Source: Stenotrophomonas sp. HITSZ_GD | GTDB lineage: Bacteria; Pseudomonadota; Gammaproteobacteria; Xanthomonadales; Xanthomonadaceae | Direction: 5' to 3' | NCBI RefSeq assembly: GCF_029543105.1 | Contig: NZ_JARQXB010000010.1 | Location: 62,001 to 126,000, forward strand | Length of the DNA stretch: 64,000 nt | Notes under the pieces: model-generated | What the model saw: only the letters and a program-made list of their open reading frames with translations | Told to the model about the DNA's origin: nothing | Database searches by the model: none | Position numbers and translations under genes: made by a program | In this document: piece by piece, positions 18,603 to 27,509 of the stretch | How the letters are laid out: each line of letters begins with the position of its first letter | Numbering within the stretch: position 1 is the first letter of the stretch

Positions 18603-19571
18603 ATGCGTTGGCGCCCCTTCTTCCCCTTGATCTGGCTGGCCCTGTCGCTGGCCCCCGGCGCGCGCGCCGAAGCGCCACCGCCGGCCGATGCCCAGGTGCC
18701 CGGCGTGTATCGCCAGCAGATCGGCACGCTGCGCGTGACCGCGCTGTTCGACGGCACCGTCGCGCTCGCGCGGCAGGAACTGGTCGGCATCGACCCGGGC
18801 CGCGTGGCGCGGCTGCTCGACCACCGCTACGTGCCGGAAGATGCGAAGGGCCTGCAGACGGCGGTGAACGCCTATCTCGTGCAGCACGGCCGCCACCTGA
18901 CCTTGGTCGATACCGGCACCCAGCAATGCTTCGGCCCGGGCCTGGGGCAGGTGCTGGCGAACCTGCGCGTGGCCGGCTACCGGCCCGAGCAGGTGGACGA
19001 CATCGTGCTGACCCACGCCCACCCGGACCACCTGTGCGGCCTGCTCGACGCGCAGGGCCAGCCGGCCTATCCCAAGGCGCAGGTGTGGCTGTCGCGCGCC
19101 GATGCCGATTACTGGCTCGACCCGGCGAGCGCGGCCACCGCGCCGGCCTTCCTGCGCTTTGCCTTCCCGCTGGCGCGCAAGGCGGTGGCGCCGTATGCCG
19201 GCCGCCTGCATCGCTTCGCGCCCGGCGACGCCTTGCCCGACGGGGTGGTCGCGCTGGATACGCACGGGCATACGCCCGGCCATGTGTCGTGGCTGTTCGA
19301 CGGCGGCGCCGGCGGCAAGCTTCTGGTGTGGGGCGACCTGGTGCACTTCCATGCGGTGCAGTTCGCCCAGCCGGAGGCCAGCTACGAGGCCGACAGCGAC
19401 CGCGCCGCGGCGATCCAGTCGCGTCGAAGCATGCTGGCCGAGGCGGCCGACCAGGGCTGGTGGGTCGCCGGGGCGCACCTGCCCTTCCCGGGCCTGGGCC
19501 ACGTGCGCCGCGAAGGCGAAAGCTACGCCTGGGTGCCGGGCGAGTTCGCGCCGCTGCCGGCGGCGCGCTGA
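18603..19571 (+). CDS. Secreted metallo-beta-lactamase-fold hydrolase
   Basis: 322 residues from ATG 18603, with GGAG 7 bases ahead. A signal peptide is present (MRWRPFFPLIWLALSLAPGARA, cleavage about residue 22). The metal-binding motif is H138-A-H140-P-D142-H143; further ligands are likely in DTHGHTPGHVSWLF and the last His in GAHLPFPGLGHV. Such exported enzymes include lactonase-like quorum-quenching proteins as well as hydrolases of unknown substrate, so substrate cannot be assigned. The preceding AraC-type regulator and its putative 21-bp-period operator suggest specific regulation. It ends four bases from the convergent engB gene. Confidence 0.88.
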   Translation: MRWRPFFPLIWLALSLAPGARAEAPPPADAQVPGVYRQQIGTLRVTALFDGTVALARQELVGIDPGRVARLLDHRYVPEDAKGLQTAVNAYLVQHGRHLTLVDTGTQQCFGPGLGQVLANLRVAGYRPEQVDDIVLTHAHPDHLCGLLDAQGQPAYPKAQVWLSRADADYWLDPASAATAPAFLRFAFPLARKAVAPYAGRLHRFAPGDALPDGVVALDTHGHTPGHVSWLFDGGAGGKLLVWGDLVHFHAVQFAQPEASYEADSDRAAAIQSRRSMLAEAADQGWWVAGAHLPFPGLGHVRREGESYAWVPGEFAPLPAAR

Positions 19572-19575
19572 AGGA

Positions 19576-20199
19576 TCAGCCGGCCTGCGGCGCCTCGGCG
19601 CCCAGGCCAAGCCAGCCGCCGACGATGCCGCGCAGCTCGTCCACGCCCTGGCGCGATTCGCTCGAGTAGACCTGCACCGTCACGCTGTCGGCCCACAGCC
19701 CCGAGAGCTCCTTGCGCACCTTCTGCAACGACTGCATCTGCTGGCCGCGACCGAGCTTGTCGCCCTTGGTGAGCAGCGCGTGCGCCGGCAGGCCGCGTTC
19801 GACCGCGTAGCCGAGCATCTGCTTGTCGTAGTCCTTGAGCGGATGGCGGATGTCCATCACCACCACCAGGCCCTTGAGTGCCTCGCGGGTACGGAAGTAC
19901 TTGTCGATGAAGGCTTGCCAGTGCGCCTGCAGGTCCTGCGGCACCTTGGCGTAGCCGTAGCCGGGCAGGTCGACCAGGTAGCGTTCGGGCTGGACCTGGA
20001 AGTACACCAGCTGCTGGGTGCGGCCGGGCGTCTTGGACACGCGCGCCAGCGAATTCTGCCGGGTCAGCGCGTTGAGGGCGCTGGACTTGCCGGCGTTGGA
20101 GCGGCCGGCAAAGGCGACCTCGTAACCGCCGTCCTCGGGGAGCTGGCGGGCGTTGTGGGCCGAGAGCAGGTACTGGGCACGTTCGATGAGCTGCGACAT
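19576..20199 (-). CDS. engB: Ribosome biogenesis GTPase YihA/EngB
   Basis: 207 residues from the ATG complementary to 20197-20199; the usual family length is about 200. Upstream in-frame residues are not conserved. GTP-binding motifs: G1 GRSNAGKSS (32-40), G3 DLPGYGYAK (77-85), G4 TKGD (144-147), and G5-like SSES near the end. The GTPase is essential in many bacteria and acts in assembly of the large ribosomal subunit. It is divergent from cytochrome c4, a gene order shared with Pseudomonas and xanthomonads. Confidence 0.95.
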   Translation of the reverse strand: MSQLIERAQYLLSAHNARQLPEDGGYEVAFAGRSNAGKSSALNALTRQNSLARVSKTPGRTQQLVYFQVQPERYLVDLPGYGYAKVPQDLQAHWQAFIDKYFRTREALKGLVVVMDIRHPLKDYDKQMLGYAVERGLPAHALLTKGDKLGRGQQMQSLQKVRKELSGLWADSVTVQVYSSESRQGVDELRGIVGGWLGLGAEAPQAG

Positions 20200-20334
20200 G
20201 CGCGTAGGATCGCATGTCCGGGCCGGACACGCCCCTTCGTTGACCGGCGCGCGAGCGCAACGTGATAATCGGGGAAACCTGCGGCCCCCACGCCCCCCAA
20301 CGCAGACGTCCAGGTCCATACGGAGCTTTAGCTG

Positions 20335-21132
20335 ATGCGCCACGCTCGCGTGCTTGCCTTTGCCGCTCTTGCCTTACCCGTCATCGCCGCAGTTGCCTAC
20401 GCCCAGACCGCCATCGTGCCGGTGCCCGACAACGCGCCGGTCAAGGTCGCGCCGCTGGTCATCGACCTGTCCAAGACCCACTGGGGCGATGCCAAGGCCG
20501 GCCAGGCCAAGGCCGCCGCCTGCGCGGCCTGCCATGGGCCGGACGGCAACCCATCGGTGGACATGTACCCGCGCATCGCCGGCCAGAGCGAGCGCTATGT
20601 CGCCGAGCAGATCGCGCTGATCCGCAACGGCGAGCGCACCAGCGGCGCGGTCGCGGTGATGCTGCCGTTCGTGCAGGACCTCACCGCGCAGGACATGCGC
20701 GACCTGGGGGCCTACTTCGCCACGCAGAAATCCGGCGCCGGCCTGGCCGACGACAGCGTGGTGGCCGACGGGCCCTACAAGGACATGAAGTTCTACGAGA
20801 TCGGGCAGAAGCTGTACCGCGGCGGCGACGCCTCGCGCGGCATCCCGGCCTGCATGGCGTGCCACGGGCCGACCGGCGCCGGCAACCCCGGGCCGGCCTT
20901 CCCGCACGTCGGCGGCCAGCATGCCGACTACGTGGCCCGGCGCCTGCAGGAGTACCAGGCCGGCACCGCGCAGCGCACCGAGACCAAGCTGTCCAATATC
21001 ATGACCACCATCGCCAAGCCGCTGACCGCGCAGGAAATCCAGGCGCTGGCGAGCTACATGCAGGGCCTGCATGACGCCGCCGACGACGAGGCCGCCGCGG
21101 CCATGGCGCAGGCAGGTCCGCCCAAGTCCTGA
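20335..21132 (+). CDS. Dihaem cytochrome c4
   Basis: 265 residues. A Sec signal peptide (MRHARVLAFAALALPVIAAVAYAQ) targets it to the periplasm. Two CXXCH haem sites are present, C63-A-A-C66-H67 and C173-M-A-C176-H177, each in the CHGP context of cytochromes c4. Probable distal methionines lie in MLPFVQDLT and NIMTTIAKPLT. The family carries electrons to terminal oxidases. The mature protein has a slightly extended N-terminus (about 30 residues) before the first haem domain. It is followed by a strong terminator before dsbA. Confidence 0.94.
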   Translation: MRHARVLAFAALALPVIAAVAYAQTAIVPVPDNAPVKVAPLVIDLSKTHWGDAKAGQAKAAACAACHGPDGNPSVDMYPRIAGQSERYVAEQIALIRNGERTSGAVAVMLPFVQDLTAQDMRDLGAYFATQKSGAGLADDSVVADGPYKDMKFYEIGQKLYRGGDASRGIPACMACHGPTGAGNPGPAFPHVGGQHADYVARRLQEYQAGTAQRTETKLSNIMTTIAKPLTAQEIQALASYMQGLHDAADDEAAAAMAQAGPPKS

Positions 21133-21178
21133 ACCTGTGGCCGCGCGCGCGGTCCAAGTCGGGCGTCGTTCCCCACCA

Positions 21179-21206
21179 CGCCGGTCCTCAGACCGGCGTT
21201 TGTTTT
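21179..21206 (+). terminator. Rho-independent terminator after cytochrome c4
   Basis: CGCCGGTC and GACCGGCG form an 8-bp stem around CTCA and are followed by TTTGTTTT. It lies between the cytochrome c4 stop (21132) and the dsbA start (21222). Confidence 0.9.
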
Positions 21207-21221
21207 GCCAATGGAGCTGAT

Positions 21222-21857
21222 ATGAGCCTGATGTCCCGCGTTCTGCTTGCCGCCCTGGCCCTGGTGCCGCTGGCCGCCACCGCCGCCGACCTCACCCCCG
21301 GCGTGGACTACACCGAGATCGAGGGCGGGCAGCCGTGGGCGCCGCTGGCCGGCAAGATCGAGGTGGTGGAGGTGTTCGGCTACACCTGCCCGCACTGCGC
21401 GCATTTCGAGCCGACGCTGGAGAAGTGGGCCGCCAAGCTGCCCAAGAACGTGCGCTTGACCGTGGTGCCGGCGACCTTCGGCGGCAACTGGGACGCCTTC
21501 GCCCGCGCCTACTTCGCCGCCGAGCAGCTGGGCGTGGCGCAGCGCAGCCACGCGGCGATGTTCCAGGCCCTGCACGAGAAGCAGACCCTGCCGATGCAGA
21601 ACATCAGCCCGCAGGAGCTGGCGATGTTCTACGCCGGCTACGGCGTGGAGCCGGCGCGTTTCATCGAGACGCTCAAGAGCGATGCGGTCAATGCCAAGAT
21701 GCAGGCCGCGCGCAGCTTCCTCCAGCGCGAGCAGGTGCCCGGCACGCCGGCGCTGATCATCAACGGCGTGTACCTGGTGCGCGGCCGCGACTTCGAACAG
21801 CTGCTGCGCAACGCCGACGCGCTGATCGCCCGCGCGCAGGCCGGCGCCGGGCGCTGA
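21222..21857 (+). CDS. dsbA: Periplasmic thiol:disulfide oxidoreductase DsbA
   Basis: 211 residues with a signal peptide (cleavage near ATAAD, residue 20-22). The thioredoxin-fold active site is C56-P-H-C59, the same CPHC as E. coli DsbA, and the cis-proline loop is VPGTPALIING. It introduces disulfide bonds into exported proteins and is reoxidised by DsbB. The ATG is preceded by GGAGCTGAT. It is followed by a lipoprotein paralogue 90 bases downstream, an arrangement that also occurs in Pseudomonas. Confidence 0.95.
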   Translation: MSLMSRVLLAALALVPLAATAADLTPGVDYTEIEGGQPWAPLAGKIEVVEVFGYTCPHCAHFEPTLEKWAAKLPKNVRLTVVPATFGGNWDAFARAYFAAEQLGVAQRSHAAMFQALHEKQTLPMQNISPQELAMFYAGYGVEPARFIETLKSDAVNAKMQAARSFLQREQVPGTPALIINGVYLVRGRDFEQLLRNADALIARAQAGAGR

Positions 21858-21947
21858 GCCGGCGCTTCAGCCCTCCTTGACCGGGTGCCGTGCGATCATG
21901 CGGCGCGGCGCCCGCCCCTCCCGTTTTCCCGTTGGAGATCCACCCCG

Positions 21948-22778
21948 ATGAAGACCCGCTTCGCCCTGACCCTGATGGCTCTGCTGCCGCTGGCCCTGGT
22001 GGCCTGCAAGGCGCAGGACGGCAGTGCCGACACCACCGCCCCGGCCGCCAGCACGCCGGCCGCCACCGAGGCCGCGCCGGCCAGCACCGCCGCCACGCCG
22101 GCCGACACCGCCACCCCGGCCCCGGCCGGCAACGAGCAGGCCACCGCCGCGCCGGCCGAGGAAGGCCACCAGCCGCCGGTCAACGCGCAGCCGCCGAGCG
22201 GCCCGGCCCCGGTGGAAGGCACCGATTACCTGGTGATCGAAGGCGGCCAGCCGTACCAGCAGGCGGCCGGCAAGATCGAGGTGGCCGAGGTGTTCGGCTA
22301 CGTCTGCCCGGCGTGCTTCCGCTTCCAGCCGCTGATCGGGCCGTGGAAGGCGGGCCTGCCCTCGGACGTGCAGTTCGTCTACGTGCCGGCGATGTTCGGC
22401 GGCACCTGGGATGACTACGCGCGCGCCTTCTACGCCGCCGAGACCCTGGGCGTGCGGGAGAAGACCCACGAGGCGCTGTACAACGCCATCCATGTCGAGC
22501 AGAGCCTGAAGGGCGAGCGCGGCAAGGATTCGGTGGAGGACATCGCCAAGTTCTACGCCAAGTACGGCGTGGACCCGAAGCAGTTCGCCGACACCATGGC
22601 CAGCTTCGGCGTGGCCGCCAAGACCAACCGCGCCAAGCAGTTCGCCACGCGCAGCAAGATCACCGGCACCCCGTCGCTGGTGGTCAACGGCAAGTACCTG
22701 GTCAAGGGCACGAGCTACCAGGACATGCTGCGCATCGCCGACCACCTGATCGCGCGCGAGCGGGCAGCCAAGCAGTAA
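21948..22778 (+). CDS. DsbA-like lipoprotein with Ala/Thr/Pro-rich linker
   Basis: 276 residues from ATG 21948, GGAG ahead. The signal peptide ends in LALVAC (C20), indicating lipid anchoring. Residues about 25-85 are a low-complexity linker of Ala, Pro, Thr and Glu. The thioredoxin-fold DsbA domain follows with active site C120-P-A-C123, and cis-Pro loop TGTPSLVVNGKYL. CPAC rather than CPHC suggests a different redox potential from the neighbouring DsbA. The linker could let the domain reach across the periplasm from the membrane. It probably shares a transcript with dsbA and the EEP nuclease (16-bp gap). Confidence 0.92.
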   Translation: MKTRFALTLMALLPLALVACKAQDGSADTTAPAASTPAATEAAPASTAATPADTATPAPAGNEQATAAPAEEGHQPPVNAQPPSGPAPVEGTDYLVIEGGQPYQQAAGKIEVAEVFGYVCPACFRFQPLIGPWKAGLPSDVQFVYVPAMFGGTWDDYARAFYAAETLGVREKTHEALYNAIHVEQSLKGERGKDSVEDIAKFYAKYGVDPKQFADTMASFGVAAKTNRAKQFATRSKITGTPSLVVNGKYLVKGTSYQDMLRIADHLIARERAAKQ

Positions 22779-22794
22779 GCAACAGGCGTCCACG

Positions 22795-23571
22795 GTGTCC
22801 GATTCCCCCACGAACACGCGTCGGCTGCGGCTGCTGACGGCCAACATCCAGGCCGGCAGCAGCACGCGGCGCTACAGCGATTACGTCACCCGCAGCTGGT
22901 CCCACGCGTTGCCGATGGGGCGCAAGCGCACCAGCCTGGACACCATCGCGCAGCTGGCGGGGGATCGCGACATCGTCGGGCTCAACGAGTCCGATCCGGG
23001 CAGCCTGCGTTCGGGCTTCACCAACCAGACCCACTACCTGGCCGAGCGCGCGGGCTTCCATTACTGGAGCCACCAGCCGAACCGGCGCATGGGCGGGGTG
23101 GCGTCCAGCGCCAACGGGCTGCTGAGCAAGCTCGAACCGGTGGAAGTGCAGGACCATGCCTTGCCCGGCCGCATCGGCGGGCGCGGCATCCTGCTGGCGA
23201 AGTTCGGCGAAGGTGCGCAGGGGTTGGCGGTGGCGGTGGCGCATCTGTCGCTGGGCGCCAATTCGCGGCTGGCGCAGTTGTCCTTCATCGCGGACCTGTT
23301 GTCGGACCATCCCAATGCGGTGCTGATGGGCGACTTCAACTGCGTGGCCGACCGGCCGGAAATGCAGGTGCTGTATCGCAAGACGCGGCTGCAGCCGCCG
23401 GCCTCTACCGTGCTGACGTTCCCGAGCTGGCGGCCCGAGCGGGCGATCGACCACATCCTCGTCAGCGAAGGGCTGGGTATCGGGGCTACCGAAGCTATTC
23501 CCGCCGCGTTCTCCGACCATCTCGCGATCGGGATGGAGTTGGATGTGCCTGCGGAGCTGCTCAAAAGCTGA
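22795..23571 (+). CDS. Endonuclease/exonuclease/phosphatase-family protein
   Basis: 258 residues from GTG 22795, 16 bases after the DsbA-like gene. EEP-fold motifs are visible: LLTANIQAG at the N-terminus, VGLNESD, VAHLSLGANSR, LMGDFNCVAD, AIDHILVSEG and FSDHLAIG. No signal peptide, so cytosolic. Family members cleave phosphodiester or phosphomonoester bonds with Mg2+; substrate is unassigned here. The same neighbour follows dsbA genes in other gammaproteobacteria. Confidence 0.88.
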   Translation: MSDSPTNTRRLRLLTANIQAGSSTRRYSDYVTRSWSHALPMGRKRTSLDTIAQLAGDRDIVGLNESDPGSLRSGFTNQTHYLAERAGFHYWSHQPNRRMGGVASSANGLLSKLEPVEVQDHALPGRIGGRGILLAKFGEGAQGLAVAVAHLSLGANSRLAQLSFIADLLSDHPNAVLMGDFNCVADRPEMQVLYRKTRLQPPASTVLTFPSWRPERAIDHILVSEGLGIGATEAIPAAFSDHLAIGMELDVPAELLKS

Positions 23572-23619
23572 GCTCCTGGGCGCGTTCGCGCGGTTTGGGT
23601 TTGTCGCGCGCGTTGAGGG

Positions 23620-23715
23620 CGGCTGTTCGGTTCTGGTCGCGCGGCGCCCGGCGGCTGTTCGGTTCTGGTCGCGCGGCGCCCGGCGGCTGTTCGGTTCTGG
23701 TCGCGCGGCGTCCGG
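23620..23715. repeat. Three tandem copies of a 32-bp unit
   Basis: Units at 23620-23651, 23652-23683 and 23684-23715. The first two are identical and the third differs by one base (C to T at 23711). Each starts CGGCTGTTCGGTTCTGG. A partial, diverged copy may precede them. The tract starts the gene-free block 23572-24128 and runs directly into a large inverted repeat. Confidence 0.95.
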
Positions 23716-23822
23716 GGGCTGGGGCCTTATCGGGGGACGGCCGAAAGCGGCCATCCATGGCCTCGGGCCTCGGTCGGCGGCATCCATGCCGCCTCACGCC
23801 CCCGATAAGGCCCCAGCCCCCG
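23713..23822. repeat. Large nested inverted repeat with perfect 24-bp arms
   Basis: Arms at 23713-23736 and 23799-23822 are perfect reverse complements. The 62-base loop contains two smaller palindromes, GGCCATCCATGGCC (23750-23763) and GGCGGCATCCATGCCGCC (23776-23793). No reading frame here looks like a real protein. The element could form a very stable hairpin and may end transcripts from the upstream nuclease gene. Confidence 0.93.
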
Positions 23823-23888
23823 AACGCCCCCACAAACTCCCTCGATCGGCCAAAAATGCAAACGCCCTCACCAACGGCGAAGGCGCCC

Positions 23889-23920
23889 GCTTTTGCTTTT
23901 GCTTTTGCTTTTGCTTTTGC
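23889..23920. repeat. Hexanucleotide microsatellite (TTTTGC)5
   Basis: GC followed by five perfect TTTTGC units. It lies in non-coding sequence between two palindromic elements. Such tracts can change length by slippage; no gene is in frame with it. Confidence 0.95.
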
Positions 23921-23975
23921 CCTCCCCTACCCCAAGACGGGCTTCGTCATCGAAGTGGGGAAATGAGGCGCCTTG

Positions 23976-24082
23976 CCTCGTCCTGCCGGGTATGGGCGTC
24001 AGTGGGCCATGGATGGCCCACGACGGTTCGTAGAGACAGGATGTCGTCCCGAACCGGGACGCCCATACCCGGCAGGGCGAGG
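23976..24082. repeat. Second nested inverted repeat with near-perfect 24-bp arms
   Basis: Arms at 23976-23999 and 24059-24082 pair at 23 of 24 positions. The loop contains the palindrome GTGGGCCATGGATGGCCCAC (24002-24021) and a further pair GGTTCG / CGAACC (24025-24030, 24050-24055). Its core GGCCATGGATGGCC is the exact reverse complement of the core in the first element, so both probably belong to one family of intergenic repeats. It ends 47 bases from the TonB receptor stop. Confidence 0.92.
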
Positions 24083-24128
24083 CCCGTACCGCAAGTCAGC
24101 GGACTCAACCGCGAACAGCCTGCCAACC

Positions 24129-26996
24129 TCAGAACCGCAGATCCGCCCGCAAATACCAATACCGCCCACCCGGAATATCGTAAGTAGACGGGTCATACCC
24201 GTTGAGCGAGCACGACAGGCACACCGGCGGATCCTTGTCGAACAGGTTGTTGACCCCGCCGCTCACCTGCAATCCCGACAGCCACTCGAAGCGATACCCC
24301 AACTGCACGTCGCTGTAAGTCACCGAGCCCATGTCGTGGCGGTCGTTGGCCGGGTCCGGGCACACCGGGAAATCCACCGCGCTGCTGCACGATTCGCGCA
24401 GCCCGGAGATGTGGCGCAGGCGCCAGGTCGCATTCCATGCGCCCAGGTTCCAGTCCAGCGCCAGGTTGCTGCTCCACTCCGGGATGGCGCTGTCGTTGAC
24501 CTCCACGCCCGGCGCCTGCGGCTGCCGCTGGCCCGCCGCGCCCACCGCCTCGTAGCGGCCCACGAAGGTGTTCTGCCAGGAAATCTTGAAGCGGCCGATG
24601 GTGCTGATCGGCAGCGTCCAGAACACGTCCACGTCCCAGCCGTCGGTCTTGATCGACCCCAGGTTGGTGAGGCGGTTGTTGAAGCTGTTGATGCCGCCGG
24701 TGGAAGCGCGGCCGATGCCGTCGCAGTACTCGGCCGCCAGCGTCTGCACGCACAGGTCCAGCTGGGTCTGCGCGTCGATCGCCTGGATCGCGTCGTCCAC
24801 GTGGTGGCGGTAGAACGTGGCCTCGATATCGAAGCGGTCCGCCCACGGCGCGTTGTTGCCGAACCACGGGCTCCACACGAAGCCGGCGCTGAAGCTGCGC
24901 GCGCGCTCCGGTTCCAGCGCGCGGTTGCCGCCGGTGGTCACCGATATCTGCGGGTTGGCCTGCTGGAAGCCGGCCGGCACGCCGAGGGCGGCGCAGTGGG
25001 CGGCATTGCCACCGCCCGAGCACGGGTCCACGAGCACCAGGTCCGCGCGCGCGGCCGAGCCGTACAGCTCGCCGATGGTCGGCGCGCGGAAACCTTCCGC
25101 CCAGCTGGTGCGCAGCACCAGTTCGTCGGTGACCTGCCAGCGCAGGCCGTACTTGGGCGTGAACTCACTGCCGAAGGTGGAGTAATCCGAATAGCGGCCG
25201 GCCAGGCTCAGGTCGAGCCGGTCGCCGAAGCGCGTGGCGGCGAACAGCGGCACGCTGAGCTCGACGTAGGCTTCGTTGACGTCGTAGCTACCCGAGGTCG
25301 GCTGCGAAGGCACGCCGTTGTAGTGGCCGGCCACGGTCAACGGATCGGGCTGGTACCAGCCTTCGTAGCGCCGATGCTCCACGCCGGTGGCGAAGGACAC
25401 CGCGCCGGCCGGCAGCTGGAACAGTTCGCTGCTGAGGTTGGCGCTGAACAGGCTCAGCTCGTTCTGGCTGCGGTCGTGCACCACCGGCTGGATCCAGCGC
25501 AGCATCTCGGGCGTGATGCTGCCGGCGCCGCCGAAGATATCCAGCGGTACGCAGCCGGCCACCGCCGCGCACGCGGCCGGGTCGCCCAGCGCGAGCGCGA
25601 TGTTGTAGATGTCGTAGCTGCCGGTGTTGGTCTGCTCGGCCTTGCTGCGGCTGTACATCGCGTTGACGTCCCAGTACCACGTGCGCCAGGACGTTTCGAA
25701 GGTGCCGATGAAGCCGGTGGCGAAGTAGTCCGTATCCACGCGCTGTTCGAACACGCGCGGGCCGCCCTCCACCGGGCGGCGGCCGATCAGGATCAGGTTG
25801 TCCGACGAATCCAGGTCGAAGCCGAACGGGTTGTACGGGTTGGCCGCGGAAATGACGATGTTGTCGGCCAGCGGATTGCCGGTGCCGGCCTCCGGGCCGA
25901 GGAAGATCGGCTCGGGCGCGGACTGGTTGCGCGATTCGCGCCGGTTGCCCAGCGCCTTGAGGTACCACTGCACGTCGTCGTTGAAGAACAGGCGGAACTG
26001 GCCGAACACGCTCTTGCGCTCGGACGGGGTCAGCAGCAGGTTCTCGGTGGCGAAGTTGTAGCGGTCGGCACTGCTGAAGCAGTGGTAGCCGTCGCTGCGC
26101 GCGCAGCCGGCGCTGCCGTCGTACACCGGCGTGCCGTTGCCACCCGCATTGGGCGTGAGCGATTGCTGCGCGCCGGTGTTGGGGTCGATGAAATCGAAGC
26201 GGCCATCGGGCGTCGCCGAGCTGCCCAGCGCCACGCCGGTGCCCGGCACCGGAAAGCGCGACTGCGCGCGGTCGCGCGCCCACACCGGGTCCTGCTTCAC
26301 GTAGCTGGCGCCCAGGAACAGGCTGTAGCGGTCGGCCTGGGTGCCCCAGGCCAGGTCCACGCCACGGCTGGTGCCGTCGCCCTCGCCGTACTGGCCGTAG
26401 TTGAGCGTGACCTGCGCGCCCTCGAATTCGCGCCGGGTGATGATGTTCACCACGCCGGCGATCGCATCGGAGCCGTACAGCGAGGAGGCGCCGTCCTCCA
26501 GCACCTCGATGCGGTCCACCAGCGCCAGCGGCAAGGTGTTGAGGTCCACCGACGCGCCGACGCCCGAGGCCGAGGATTCGTTGACCCAGCGCACGCCATC
26601 CACCAGCACCAGCACGCGCTTGGCGCCGAGATGGCGCAAGTCCACCTGCGCCGAGCCCGCGCCCACGCCGCCGCCATCGGCCGGGAAGCCGAAATTGCCG
26701 GAGGAATTGAACTTGGTGTTGAGCGCGGAGCCCGAGGCGGTGAGCTGCTGCAGCACGTCGCCCACCGATTGCATGCCGGTGCGCTCGATGTCGGCGCGCG
26801 TCAGCGTCTGCACCGGCACCTGGCCCTGCATCTCGGCGGTCTTGATGCGCGTGCCGGTGACCTGCACCTTGTCCAGCGTGCGGGTGGCGGTGTCGGTCGG
26901 GGCATCGGCCTCCTGCGCCCAAGCCGACCACGGCAGCAGCAGCGCGGTGGTCAAGGCCAGGGCCAGGCGGCAGGGATCGCGGCGCAGGATGCTCAT
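24129..26996 (-). CDS. TonB-dependent outer-membrane receptor
   Basis: 955 residues from the ATG complementary to 26994-26996 ([20 protein letters not shown], signal cleavage after AWAQ). The in-frame extension upstream is Arg/Ser-rich shadow sequence. A TonB-box-like segment ([11 protein letters not shown]) precedes the plug domain, whose conserved pieces are [40 protein letters not shown]. The rest is a 22-strand barrel ending in Phe (WYLRADLRF). Family members import siderophores, vitamins or carbohydrates. No iron or sugar genes are adjacent, so the substrate is open. The plug has a Gly-rich insertion ([16 protein letters not shown]) common in this xanthomonad subgroup. Confidence 0.92.
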   Translation of the reverse strand: MSILRRDPCRLALALTTALLLPWSAWAQEADAPTDTATRTLDKVQVTGTRIKTAEMQGQVPVQTLTRADIERTGMQSVGDVLQQLTASGSALNTKFNSSGNFGFPADGGGVGAGSAQVDLRHLGAKRVLVLVDGVRWVNESSASGVGASVDLNTLPLALVDRIEVLEDGASSLYGSDAIAGVVNIITRREFEGAQVTLNYGQYGEGDGTSRGVDLAWGTQADRYSLFLGASYVKQDPVWARDRAQSRFPVPGTGVALGSSATPDGRFDFIDPNTGAQQSLTPNAGGNGTPVYDGSAGCARSDGYHCFSSADRYNFATENLLLTPSERKSVFGQFRLFFNDDVQWYLKALGNRRESRNQSAPEPIFLGPEAGTGNPLADNIVISAANPYNPFGFDLDSSDNLILIGRRPVEGGPRVFEQRVDTDYFATGFIGTFETSWRTWYWDVNAMYSRSKAEQTNTGSYDIYNIALALGDPAACAAVAGCVPLDIFGGAGSITPEMLRWIQPVVHDRSQNELSLFSANLSSELFQLPAGAVSFATGVEHRRYEGWYQPDPLTVAGHYNGVPSQPTSGSYDVNEAYVELSVPLFAATRFGDRLDLSLAGRYSDYSTFGSEFTPKYGLRWQVTDELVLRTSWAEGFRAPTIGELYGSAARADLVLVDPCSGGGNAAHCAALGVPAGFQQANPQISVTTGGNRALEPERARSFSAGFVWSPWFGNNAPWADRFDIEATFYRHHVDDAIQAIDAQTQLDLCVQTLAAEYCDGIGRASTGGINSFNNRLTNLGSIKTDGWDVDVFWTLPISTIGRFKISWQNTFVGRYEAVGAAGQRQPQAPGVEVNDSAIPEWSSNLALDWNLGAWNATWRLRHISGLRESCSSAVDFPVCPDPANDRHDMGSVTYSDVQLGYRFEWLSGLQVSGGVNNLFDKDPPVCLSCSLNGYDPSTYDIPGGRYWYLRADLRF

Positions 26997-27509
26997 CCGG
27001 TCTCTCTCTCCAAAGGGGATGGGACGGCCGCAACGTCTCCCTGCGCCGCCGCGGCTTGCCTGCTTTGTAAACAAATCGTGAAGCGGTGACAAGCAGGTGG
27101 CGTGGGATAGTGCGGTCCGGCACGGGCTGACACCGAAGGCCATGCGGGTTTCGCCTCGGCGGCCGGGGATTGTCCCGTGCGTGAGGGTGTTCCGACGCGT
27201 GGCTCGATGGCTTTCCTCGGCAGCGGAGCTTGCCGCCCCTTCGAACCGAGCGGGCAACGTCCGCCACCGAAGCATGCGTGGCCGCTTTCCGAGGCCCACG
27301 AGATGCCGCCGCCGACTTCCTCGCTCGGCTTCGCCGGATATCGCTTGCGATGCATCGATGCAACCGCTTTCGAGCCTTGCCCGCGCGTGAATGCAAGCGG
27401 CCGACAGCGCACGCGGATGCGCGCGTGATCGCGCCGATCGCCACCGTTGCCCGCACAATCACCGGCCATCGTCACGACCATTCACCGCGGGCCGGTATCC
27501 TTCTTCGTC
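26997..27509. other. Gene-free region between TonB receptor and slt
   Basis: 513 bases with no convincing gene; short open frames on both strands have Arg/Ser-rich, family-less translations. It holds a likely sigma-70 promoter for the TonB receptor (27064-27092, minus) and a perfect 12-base palindrome TGCATCGATGCA at 27351-27362. I see no tRNA or riboswitch. Confidence 0.6.
27064..27092 (-). promoter_or_regulatory. Putative sigma-70 promoter of the TonB receptor
   Basis: On the minus strand TTGTCA (complement 27087-27092), a 17-base spacer and TACAAA (complement 27064-27069) match the -35 and -10 consensus at 5 of 6 and 4 of 6. The -10 overlaps the arm-palindrome TTTGT-AA-ACAAA. It lies 68 bases ahead of the start codon. 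Confidence 0.45.

Noticed and set aside
23620..23715. Possible CRISPR array
   Set aside because: The units are directly abutting with no spacers, and no cas genes are in the window.
23543..24187. Open frames on both strands in the repeat block, such as a protein with FCFCFCFC
   Set aside because: They are translations of tandem repeats, palindromes and the TTTTGC tract, with no start signals or family resemblance.
26993..27481. Small genes in the TonB receptor - slt gap
   Set aside because: Short Arg/Ser-rich frames on both strands, no ribosome site, no recognisable domain.
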